64,000 nucleotides of DNA from NCBI GenBank assembly GCA_021018995.1, contig CM037596.1, positions 104,949,416 to 105,013,415 on the forward strand, read 5' to 3'. This document shows, in pieces, positions 25,401 through 37,400 of the stretch. A program made the position numbers and the translations under genes. This DNA comes from Chloranthus sessilifolius. Its lineage: Eukaryota; Streptophyta; Magnoliopsida; Chloranthales; Chloranthaceae. The notes beneath the pieces are model-generated. The model searched no databases. It saw only the letters and a program-made list of their open reading frames with translations, and had not been told where the DNA came from. Each line of letters starts with the position of its first letter. Within the stretch, counting starts at the first letter, position 1.

Positions 25401-28400
25401 TTGCCTACCCGGGCAGATCTGACTGATTTTGGGACGTTTACAGAGATCAAAACGTCCTTAAAAATATTTTTTTTTAAATCAACAAAAATTATAAGGCTGA
25501 TTTTATATTGACCATCGATCTCAATGCAGATCAGGTGGTCGAAATTAAATCCGAAAGATCTACTTTGGCTACCCGGGCAGACGTTTACAGAGATCAAAAC
25601 GTCCTTAAAAATATATTCTAAAAATCAACAAAAAATATGAGGTTGATTTTATATTGACCATCGATCCTAATGTATATTGGATAGTCAAAATTAAATCCGA
25701 AAGATCTACTTTGGCTACCAGGACAAATTTGACTGATTTTAGGACGTTTACAGAGATCAAAACGTCCTTAAAAATATTTTCTAAAAATCAACAAAAAATA
25801 TGAGATTGATTTTGTATTGACCATTGTTCTCAATGTAGATTGGATAGTCAAAATTAAATCCGAAAGATCTACTTTGGTCACCGGGACAGATCTGACTGAT
25901 TTTGGGATGTTTACAGAGATCGAAACGTCCCTAAAAATATTTTCTAAAAATCAACAAAAATTATGAGATTGATTTTATATTGACCATCGATCTCAATGTA
26001 GATCGAGTGGTCGAAATTAATTCCGAAAGATCTACTTTGACTACCCGAGCAGATTTGACTTATTTTGGGACGTTTACAGAGATCAAAACGTCCTTAAAAA
26101 TATTTTCTAAAAATCAACAAAAATTATAAGGTTGATTTTATATTGGCCATCGATCTCAATGCAGATCGGGTGGTCGAAATTAAATCTGAAAGATCTACTT
26201 TGGCTACCCGGTCGAATCTGACTGATTTTGGACGTTTACAGAGACCAAAACGCCCTTAAAAATATTTTATAAAAATCAACCAAAAATTATAAGGTTGATT
26301 TTATATTGACCATCGATCTCAATGTAGATTGGATGGTCAAAATTAAATCTGAAAGATCTACTTTGGCTACCCAGGCAGATCTGACTGATTTTGGGACGTT
26401 TACAGAGATCTAAACGTCCTTAAAATATATTTTCTAAAAATCAACAAAATTTATGAGGTTGATTTTGTATTGACCATCGATCTTGATATAGATCGGGTGG
26501 TATGAAAAATATGAAATTTGATCGGCTATCCGAGTCAAAATCTGAGAGGTCTCTGATCATAAAATCAATCGAAAGACCAAATTAACACTTATAGAAATTC
26601 AACTAAAATATGTAGGTTGAATTTCGATCGGGCTTCGAGTTTAAAACTCATCGGATGACCCGATTAAATTTATGAGATCTGACTGGCTATCTGAATGAAG
26701 ATCTGAAACGGTCTCTGATGATAACATCAATCGGAAGACCAAATTAACATTTTTAGAAATTCAACCTAAAATATGAAGGTTGAATTTTGATCGGGCTTTG
26801 AGTTTAAAACTCATCGGATGGCCTGATTAAATATATAAAATTCGATCGGGCTATCTGACATAAAATTTTAACACGTATCGGGTCGAAAACTTATCGAACG
26901 ACCCAATATGTAATTTTTTGTAAAGTTTGAATAAAATAAATAAGTCCAAATTTGACAGCTCTGTAATTTTAGCAAAATCTGATTGGAATATCTAACTCAG
27001 AATTTTGACGGACTCTGTATTAGGTAGCCCGATTTATTTTAGCAAAATCTGATAAGAGTATTTGACTCAAAATTTTGACGGACTCTGTATTAAGTAGCCC
27101 GATTTATTTTAACATATTAGGATGGTCAGAATGACTGACTAGAAATGTGACAACTGCGCTATGCAGACTTTTGTTGAGTCACTTGATTCTTGATCGAAAT
27201 AACTGATTCAAGATTTTGACAGGTATTAAGTTACCCAATTTATTTCACAAGTTGCAGTCACATATTTCTCACACTTCATTCTTGTGTGAATACTCGAGAT
27301 TAGATATGGCATACCTACATATGCTCTTTCACAATTTATTCTTGTATGAGTAGAGGAATACATGCAACATAACTACCTACATATCTACGCAGTTTAACCT
27401 TGTGCACGTAGGAGGTTACACGATGATGTACCTAAGTACAAACCTTACGCAGTTTATCCTCATGCGAATAGGAGATTACATGATGGTGATGATGGCGATG
27501 ATGTACCAATGTACATATCTTATGCAGTTTAGCCTCATGCGAGTAGGAGGTAACATATAAACATACTTACGTTGTTTACATTAACAATGCACCTAAGTAC
27601 AAGCCTTACGCAGTTTATCCTCATGTGAGTAGGAGGTTAAATATAATAAAATGTACGTATGTACATTACCTTACGCAGTTTAGACTCATGCGAATAGGAG
27701 ATTACATGACGATGATGATGGTGATGATGTACCTATGTACATATCTTATGCAGTTAGAGCCTCATGCGAGTAGGAGTTTACATATAACATACCTACATAT
27801 GTTCTCACGTAGTTTATTCTCATACGAGGGGGAGAAAATGTATGTTTTTGAACGAAGCAACCATCGCTAAGTGGTAACTCATTTTCTTCTACAGATGTGA
27901 ACCATTTGAATGGAATGCACATATAGTCTTTTCCACTAGAGTTTGAGCTCCTGGGCGTTTTTGAGTGGCGATCATAGGGTGTTAAACAATGAAGACAAGA
28001 TCGTTCTTGAACGATCAATGTGTAACTTTCATTTTGAAGACCTATGATATTTGAATTCGATATGCCTCCACACTTTTTATATTACGCTCAATAAGTGATT
28101 TTGAGGATCATAGTGCCATATTATCCTTTGCCTCGTGGTCCGTTGGAAACTTTAGCTGATGACTGCGTTAGATAAGAAACCCTTCAATATCCGTAGCTCG
28201 TGAAGATAATGCTTCAAATGTTTTCAGAGCCTTTCCATGAAGAGGTATACTTACATCCTTCTTCAAGCCACTGAGGCACATTTGAACTGCCTCCAATTCT
28301 GAAATCTTTGATGAACAAAGAAGACTAGCATCTCTCCATCTCGTGATATAATCGCCAACCCTTTCGCGTGGTTGCTGCTCCATTGTGATAACTTTGCGAT

Positions 28401-31400
28401 CCCTACAGATCTCTGAATACTGAAAAATCTTTGTAGGAACTGTTTCTGCATTTGATCCCAACTCATTATCGAATTGGGTAATAACTTCGTATACCAGGTG
28501 AAAGCTGGTCCTTCCAAGGTTTGTACGAATTGCCTTAGCAACAACGAACTATTCTTCGCAGTGTTGCCGCATGCTGCGACGAAATGTGCCAGATGCTCTT
28601 GAGCGGAACCACTTCCATTGAAACGGGTGAATTTTGGTTGTTGATAGTCGGTCGGAAATGGAACATCGTCGATTTCTAGCGGGTAAGGCTTTCTGTAAGA
28701 CATAGAAGTCCTTTAAAAGTCTTTAAGATTTTCGGTTATCATATGTTGAACTTGATCCATTGATAAGATATCATTCATTTCTTTTCTTTGCTTTTCTCTC
28801 TCGAGAAGTGCAGCTATTTCAATGTCCCGAATACTGATAGCGCGACACAGTTCTTGAATTTGCTCTAAAAGAGATACATTGTCTTCACTAGAAACCATCA
28901 TGACTGACATGACAGTAGGAGTTTGAAGAACGAGTTTTGTTTGAAGAAGACTTATCATCAAGTTTCAAAGATGAAATGATCATCTTGTTTGCCTCCAGAA
29001 GAGGTGAGTTGAATGATGATGAGTCATCAATTGCCTCCAGATGAGACGAAACGATCATCTTGTTTGCCTCCAAACGAGACAAGTTGAGTGACGATGAGTC
29101 ATTGATTGCCTCCGGATGAGGCGAAGTCCCAATATCAGATGAAACGATCATCTTGCTTGCCTCTGAATGAGGTGAGTTAAATGACGATGAGTCATCAATT
29201 GCCTCCAGATGAGAAGCAAGTGCACTAATAATTCTTAGTATTCCTATAGGGCTCTCCGAGTCTGATCGGGGTGATTTTGTTGATAGAGTTTCAGGAGATT
29301 CATCCTTCGAGAAGAGGGAATTGAAATATCCATATAGAGGGTTCTCAGTCGAAGTGAACAAGTTAGGAGACACTGGTTCCTCCATATGAGAACGTTCTTC
29401 TACTAACGTGGCGTGAGCCATGCGACTGGTTGAGTATCGGAGTGTTGCCTCCTCAGTTTGAGGGCATGCCCTCTCCACATGTTGATTGTTAGCGGAAGAG
29501 GATGCAATGCTCTTTCCATAACCCATTGAGCTGATTGGTAAGTTGAATAAATCTATTGCATGGAATAACCAACGATTAATCATTCATCATATTCAACTCA
29601 TTTTCAAAGAATTTGTTTCATTTTGTAACTTAAAGATAGGAGAAGTGGGTCCCACAGGGCGTGCCAGAAATTTGTAAACAACAAATTTGCGTAAGATATA
29701 AATCTAACACAAATCAATCATAACAAATTTCCCCTCGCTAGGAGAGGGTTTTATTTAAAATGGCGGACCTTACACTTCCGGGTATCGCAATCGATTCCCC
29801 GTTAATTACATCAAAATTGAATACCTCTGATTAAAAGCTACTAAATAAAAAATAACGCAATTACATCTCTGAAAGAAACAAAACTAAAATTCTAATTTTA
29901 AGTCTTCATCGACATCTTCAATCTGTCATGAGATAAATGCATAGCAGACTATCTTCATTGGAGATTTGCGAAATATGAAATAGGGGACGACGGATGGGAG
30001 AACCCCTCCTCCAAAAGTCGGTTGCATTTAATCGAAAAACACGAGTCATTACTGGAGCAAGAAACTCGTGGACGAGTCTTAAAATGAATTCTTGTTCTCT
30101 GGTTTCAAAGATGAGTTCGAATATCAAATTCATTCTTCTTCTAAGATTATCAAAGAGTTATCACTTTCAAAGGATAAGGTTCAATTATGAGTTAGATATC
30201 GTCAAATTTCTTAAAATTTGATGATCATAGATGACTTTATAATGATTTCACTATTAGATTTGATCAAATTCATAAGATCTGATCAATACATAATAAATCT
30301 ACCGTTGGATCTCATTACGATCTTGTATTATGACCATTTGACCAAAAGTCAATGATTCCACAGATTTGACCAGATTCATAAGATCTGGTCAATACGTAAT
30401 AAATCCACCGTTGGATCTCGTTGCGATCTCACATTATGATCGTTTGACCAAAAGTCAATGATTCCACCGTTAGATTTGACCAGATTCATAAGATCTGGTC
30501 AATACGTAATAAATCCACCGTTGGATCTTGTTACGATCTCACATTATGATCATTTGACCAAAAGTCAATGATTCTACCGTTGGATTTGACCAAATTTATA
30601 AAATCTAATCAATATGTGATAAATCCATCGTTGGATCTCGTTACGATCTCACATTATGACCGTTTGACCAAAAGTCAACGATTCTACCGTTGGATTTGAC
30701 CACATTAATAAAATATGATCAATATGTGATAAATTCACCGTTAGATCTCGTTACGATCTCATATTATGATCGTTTGACCAAAAGTCAACAAGTACACCGT
30801 GAAAGAATTTCCAATCTCGAGGTTAAGGTCCAAACCCTCATTTGAGGGAGTGATGATCTGAACCGCGAGGGAAACTCTAATCATCATAGATGAATATTTT
30901 GGGTATTATAGTCCGAAATTATTCTTCGGGTTTGTAATTGCAACCCGTATGAGTATCGAATTCGTGGTTTGCAATCCGAGTGTACTAGGAGTTATGCCTA
31001 GGGTCATACTCACGTGGCTTAATTATTTCTAAGTACGCAAGAGATTTGGTACGAGTCGTAACGCGTAATCCCAAATTGCAACCATAAATCCTACTTAGGA
31101 GTCGTAGCTCTTATCATAAGCGTACAAATTGCAACCATGAATCCTACTTAGGAGTTGTAGCTCTTATCCTAGGCGTATCTCTTTTAGGTAAGGGTCGTAA
31201 CCCTTATCCTAAAAGTCTTAATCCTAACCTATTCCTCCCGTCCACTTTTAAAAAATAAAAAAATAAAAAAAATAAAAAAAGAAGAAAAGAATAGCCAGAA
31301 TCTCAGAGATACCCTAAAGTCTTTTGTCAGAAGAGTTGAAGATATTTTTGGCAAAGGTCTCGTGTCAGAATTTTCGGGGTCCTCTACAATGAGGACGGGT

Positions 31401-34400
31401 CTGCTATTTATAGATTTATAGAAGTTACGATCCTACGGTTCCCGTAAGGTCTTCATGAAATGAACGGTTGAGAGAGCTGCATAAGTTTTCGTCTTCACGC
31501 GGATTGAGAAAGATTCTTCTTAGGTACGTCATTCTTTTCTCATAACCGCCTAGGTGGCTAAGTATGTTCTTTAGCCACCTAGGTGGATAAGTATATTTTT
31601 TATCCACCTAAGTGGATAAGTGTTTTTTCTATCCACCTAGATAGATAAGTATTTTTCTATCCACCTATGTGGCTAGGTATATTTTCTAGCCAGTTAGGTG
31701 GCTACGTATATTTTTCTATCCACCTAGGTGGATAAGTATTTTTCTAGCCACCTAGGTGACTACGTATATTTTCTAGCCACCTAGGTGGATAAATATTTTT
31801 CTATCCACCTAGGTGGATAAGTATTTTTCTAGCTACGTAGGTAACTACGTATATTTTCTAGTCACCTAAGTGGATAAGTATTTTCTATCCACCTAGGTAG
31901 ATAAATATTTTTCTAGCCATCTATGTGGCTAAGTATACTTTCTAGCCACCTAGGTGACTACGTATATTTTCTAACTACCTAGGTGGATAAGTATTTTTCT
32001 ATCTACCTAGGTAGATAAGTATTTTTCTACCCACTTAGGTGGATAAGTATTTTTTTAGCTGGCTAGGTGGCTAAGTATATTTTCTAACCACCTAGGTGGA
32101 TAAGTATTTTTCTAACCACCTAAGTGACTACGTATATTTTCTAGCCACTTAGGTGGATAAGTATTTTTCTAGCCACCTAGGTAGATAAGTATTTTTCTAG
32201 CCACCTAGGTGACTACGTATATTTTCTAGCCACCTAGGCGGATAAGTATTTTTCTAGCCACCTAGGTGACTACATATATTTTCTAGCTACCTAGGTGGAT
32301 AAGTATATTTCTAGCCAGCTAGGTGGCTAAGTATATTTTCTAGCCATCTAGGTGGATAAGTATTTTTCTATCCACCTAGGTGGATAAGTATATTTCTAGC
32401 CATCTAGGTGGCTAGGTATATTTTCTAGCCACCTAGGTGGATAAGCATTTTTCTATCCACCTAGGTAACTACGCATATTTTCTAGCCAGTTAGGTGGATA
32501 AGTATTTTTTTAGCCACTTAGGTGGCTAAATATATTTTCTAACCGTCTAGGTGGCTAAATATATTTTCTAGCCACCTAGGTGGCTATATATATTTTTCTA
32601 GCCACCTAGGTGGCTAAATATATTTTCTAGCAACTTAGGTGGCTACATATATTTTTCTAGCTACCTGGGTGGCTAAGTATATTTTTCTAGCCACCTAGGT
32701 GTATGACATAGCTTAGGACTTTAAATCCTATTTAGAGTAGGATTTGTTAAAAAAAAAAAAATCATAAATATTCTTTTTTCCTAATTCCTTCTATTAATTT
32801 ATTCTATCTGATTTTTAAGGCTAAGTGGAAGAAGAAAGAGTTCCCAATTCCAAAATTTTCGAGTCAACAACAATTTCAAGGGTTCACCTTTGTGCTGAAA
32901 CATAGGGTTGGAATAACCAATAGAGTCGTTGGCGCACTTACCCGTAGAGTGGTGACGTTACACTCCATGAGTGTTGAGGTGACTGGATTTGAGCGTCTAC
33001 TAGATGATTATCCTACTTGTCTAGATTTTGGGAAAGATTACACCTCACTTCTGAGTGAACGGTTTGCGAGAGAGTGTAAGTATACCCTACAAGATGGGTA
33101 TTTGTTTCTGAAGCACCGCTTGTGTATTCCCCACACTTCTCTACATGATTTTCTTGTTTGGGAATTACACGATGGAGGGGTTGCCGGCCATTTCAGTCGC
33201 AACTAGATTGTTGCATTGGTTGAAGATAGGTTTTACTGGCTCAATCTCACCGAGATGTCAAAATCATCAACCAGTGTCGTGTTTGTCAATTGGGAAAACA
33301 AAGGAAGCAAAACACTAGACTGTACACACATTTACCTGTGCCACACACCCTGTGGCAAGATCTTTCTATGGATATTGTGTTAGGCCTTCCTAAGACCCTC
33401 CGCAAACATGATTCGGTGTTTGTTGTCGTGGACCGTATTTCAAAAATAGCTCATTTCATCGCCCATGCTAAAACCTCATATGCAAGTAACATTGCAACAC
33501 TTTTCTTTAATGAGGTTGTTCGTCTACATGGTTTGCCTAAAACCATAGTATCGGATAGGGATGTCAAGTTTGTCAGTTACTTTTGGAAGACATTGTGGCA
33601 TAAAATGGAGACTAGGCTTCAATTTTCGTCAGCATATAACCCCTAAACCGATGGGCAAACCGAGGTGATTAATCGGAGTTCAGGCAATCTTTTAAGGTGT
33701 CTTGTAGGTGAACATGTTAGGAGTTGGGATTCAATCCTATTTGTCACGGAGTTTCCATATAATAATTCGGTTAATAAAATCATAGGTATGAGTCCGTTTC
33801 AAATTGTGCATGGTTACAAACCTAGGACGCCCATAGATCTAATCCCGATGTCAGTTCATCAGAGGTCGTCAGAGTCTGCATCTACATTTGCACATCGCAT
33901 TCATGAACTTCATGCTGCGATTAAAAGACGAATTAATGCGAACAATGAAAAATACAAATTTTTTACAGATTCTCATCGAAGGTTCAAAGAGTTTCAAGAA
34001 AATGATTTTGTAATAGTTCGAAATAAACCTGAGCACTTCCCTCAAGGGATCGATAAGAAGTTACAAGCTCGCGATGCTGGACCCTATAATATTTTGAAGC
34101 ATGTCGGCCCTAACGCTTACATTCTAGATTTACCGCAGGAATTGGGTATTAGTACAATTTTCAATGTGGAGAATCTCGTTTCGTTCCATGGCCTTGCACA
34201 TATACCACCCAACCCGTTCGAACATTCCACATCCGATGCTACCCTTGTTTCCCTCCCTATTCCATTACCTCCACTCGCACGACCATCTCGTGAGATCATT
34301 GAAGATATTTTGGAGGATCAGATTTTGTTCACCGCCCAAGGGGAACTTCAGAGATATCTTGTCAAGTGGAAGAACAAAGCAGATACAGAGAATACTTAGA

Positions 34401-37400
34401 TAACCAAAGAAGAATTCCAGCAAATTGATTTGGATCTCCTCGATCTCTATCGCAACCAATATTTATCGGGGATGAATTCTTCTAACCCGGGAAGAATTGA
34501 TGGGGACATCCAATTCAAACAGTTGCCCGTAACCTATCGAAGGCGAAAGAAGCGTGTGAAAGTGTTACGAAAGCTCGGGACTACACAAAGAAGCATTGTG
34601 ATAGGGTAGCCGCACGGAATTTCATGTCACGACCTCCGTGAAAATGAAGGTTTCTGTTTTGTTGCACATCGTAAGCGACAGACGTCTGTGCCTATAGGAC
34701 GGACGTCCGTGAGACACGTCCAAAATTTTATTAGTTAGGTTTTTGGTTTGCTTATATAAAGGTCTTGTAAACAAAATTAATTATTATTGATGATGAATGA
34801 AAATTTGTTTTGCAAACTTGAGAGCTTTTGAACAAAGTTTTCTGTGAGAGTGTGATTCTCTCAACTTGAAAAGTGATTCTTTGTTCCAAGTGCGGTTTTG
34901 TGTGAGGACAACTTTTCTCTCCCTTCTATCTTCTTTTATCTCCAAGATACGTGTAAGTGCCCTAAACATATTCCCTAGTTATTTTATCCTATTTGAGCCC
35001 TGTGATTCTATAAACCTAGAATCTTTTCACCGATAATTCCGCACAGATTCGAAAGAACCCACTTGTGAGTTCGTTTGAAACCTTAAACTGTCGGAGACCT
35101 AGTTGTTCGCTGGAACGTACGCGAAAGTAACACCGTTTCGGGCTAGAACGAAATCATCTAATTGAAATCCTTGCCATTTTCTGTGTTCATTTGTTAGAAA
35201 ATTTGTATGTTAGTTATTTATATTAATTCTCTGTTGATCTCAGTCCATATCATCTGCATAGTATTAGTTTCCGCATCAATAGGGAGGTCAACGGGTTGGG
35301 TTGACCTGTTCCTGACCCGCCCAATCTGATTTTTTTACAGGGTCGGGGACATAAAATTGACATGTCGAGTAGAGTTGGGCATGAATCCTTCAACCCAACC
35401 TTCGAATCAGGCAAACTCAAATAGCAGGTCGGGTTGAGTTGTGAAGAAATCAGGTTGACCCAATCCTAATACCCTAGACCCTTATATCTATATAATATCA
35501 GATCGGGTATAAATATCAAATGGATTGGTCGAATAAGGCATATATCCTTGACCTGTCAGATCAGGCCGAGGTGCACGGCTGCACCCATGGGTTGTGTCGG
35601 TTCGGGTCAAGTTGAGGGGGTAAAAGACCAAACAAACATAAATTTTGGGCCGACTCAAACTGTTGACAGCCCTACATGAATGCTACATATTATGAGCCCA
35701 TGGAAATTTGATTGAAGTATTGAGCATCATGGGAGAGAGATCATGTACACAAATTTTAAAGATGGTGTCAAGGTGAAGCTCTTATCACGAGAAGGATGTC
35801 CTAAACAAAGGTCTTGCACCGAGGAGGATGCTCTTCTCAGCTTACATTAAGAAGAAAGTTAGGGCGGTTTCTATTAATAGCCTATTTATGGACTGTTTAT
35901 CAGTCCAAGACAACCCTAGAACAAGGCCTAACAAGGGGTTTTAGGCCTTAAAAATGGTGAAATAACAAGCTTGTTATTTACATAAAAGGCCTAAAAACTA
36001 ACGGGCCTGCTTTAATAGTTAATGTGTCTTGCTTAAAGACGCAATAACTAATTAAAGGAGCATGCAGTCACTAAGTGAACACGTGCCAGATTAGTACTTA
36101 ATAGTCATGTGATTATAAACTATTAAGAAAGTGAAATAGGATCGATGAAAAATGGAGCAGAAATATCTAATATTTAAATACGGTGCGAAAGAGTAGTATT
36201 GGTACATTATGGCAAAGACGGTTTCGACCATGTTTTAATCAGTTCATCTATGGCGCGATGTTGGCACTGCATAGGGGTGCAGATTCTGTTCACCTAAAAC
36301 CGAGCCCGAACTGAACAATTTCGGTTTACCAAACTGCCCACCCCCCTGAACCAGAATCAATCCGATTTCGGTCGGTTCGGTTTTTGGTTTTTTCCTTCGT
36401 TTTTTTCTTTTTTAAAGAGAAATTTTTGGTTTTTTTTTATTTTTCGGTTTTAGGGTCAATTTTCTCACCCTACCCGGCTGGTTTTCGGCTTTCAACTACC
36501 AAAACCGAATTTGAACCGGGCTCCATGTGGCACACATCTAAACCAATCTAAATCGTCCAAGTGGCAATCACCAAAAAGATAAACTATATTTCGAGTAGAA
36601 GAGTAATAAGTTCATGTCCAACATATCATAGACCACACCAATAACAAAATGCGATAATGGCTCCTGACCGACATTTAAACACCAAGATGGTGTTTAAATG
36701 ATCTTACACATGTACTTTTAATCTCACACCATTGAAGTGTGATTTATCATTATGCCATGTAGCACACATCTAAACCAATCTAAATCGTTTTTTTTTTTGT
36801 TTTTTTTAACCTGGGTATCCGGGGCTCTTAGAGCACCCGCCTAATCCCAGGGGAACATGCGCACCCCAAATTCACACATGCCAGGTCAGCACAGGATATG
36901 AATCTAGAGGGTGGCCTCAGGGGGAGAGGGGATTCAAACTCAGGTCTCCTCCTTTTGGAAGCAGATACCTGGCCAGCTCACCTAACCCCTTGAGGTTAAA
37001 CCAATCTAAATCGTCCAAGTGGCAATCCATCATCAGAATATATGTCAGCCCAAAGAAATATGCCTACAAGTGGATGTGAAACACCAGATTGATAAACTCT
37101 AATATCAGCCATTAAAACTAAAAACAACAGTTGATATTGTAGTCAGCAGATCTGATGGTTTAAATCTCCCTAAAAACACCATTTCTGGGCCTGTTGCACT
37201 TCAATCTATGATCTATCAGTTTGATGGTAGGGACCACCCACATCTTAAACCATTGATGGTGTAAGATCATTTAAACACCATTTTGGCGTTTAAATGACGA
37301 TCAGGAGAGTCGGGTTCATAAAAAATTGCTTCTCCAAATGAAAATATAAAAGGCCATTACCTAGTGTCGGTCTCGAACGGGTGCTGGGGGTTGGACGGGA

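Larger units (their letters stand above)
20854..32869 (-). mobile_element. Nested 12-kb gag-only LTR element with array-rich LTRs
   Basis: It begins TGTAAACAATAAATT and ends GAGTCAACA, flanked by a perfect ACAAT duplication (20849-20853 and 32870-32874) inside the RNase H-integrase junction of the gypsy host. LTRs of 3298 and 3197 bp enclose 5.5 kb. Coding is on the minus strand: only a gag is seen, no pol. The candidate primer site in minus orientation contains TGGCACGCCCTGTGGGACC. Size and content fit a non-autonomous, gag-only large retrotransposon derivative. Much of the element is tandem repeats. Confidence 0.93.
29673..32869 (-). repeat. 5' LTR of nested element
   Basis: 3197 bp, same order of arrays as the partner. 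The first 250 bp differ at only a few positions, so insertion appears fairly recent. Confidence 0.93.
16892..35278 (+). mobile_element. Ty3-gypsy element, split by a nested LTR element
   Basis: LTRs at 16892-17720 and 34498-35278 are in the same orientation. A primer site (GATTTGGTATCAAAGC) follows the left LTR. Gag, protease, reverse transcriptase and RNase H run from 17741 to 20848. The frame resumes at 32875 with the end of RNase H, integrase and a chromodomain-like tail. Removing the 12-kb insert leaves about 6.4 kb, a normal length. The tail fits a chromovirus. The 5-mers outside the LTRs (GTAAG, ATAGG) do not match, so one flank may be rearranged. Confidence 0.93.

Noticed and set aside
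28168-29583. Long minus-strand ORFs as a possible host gene
   Set aside because: They lie inside LTRs with a matching duplication and contain a retrotransposon gag domain.
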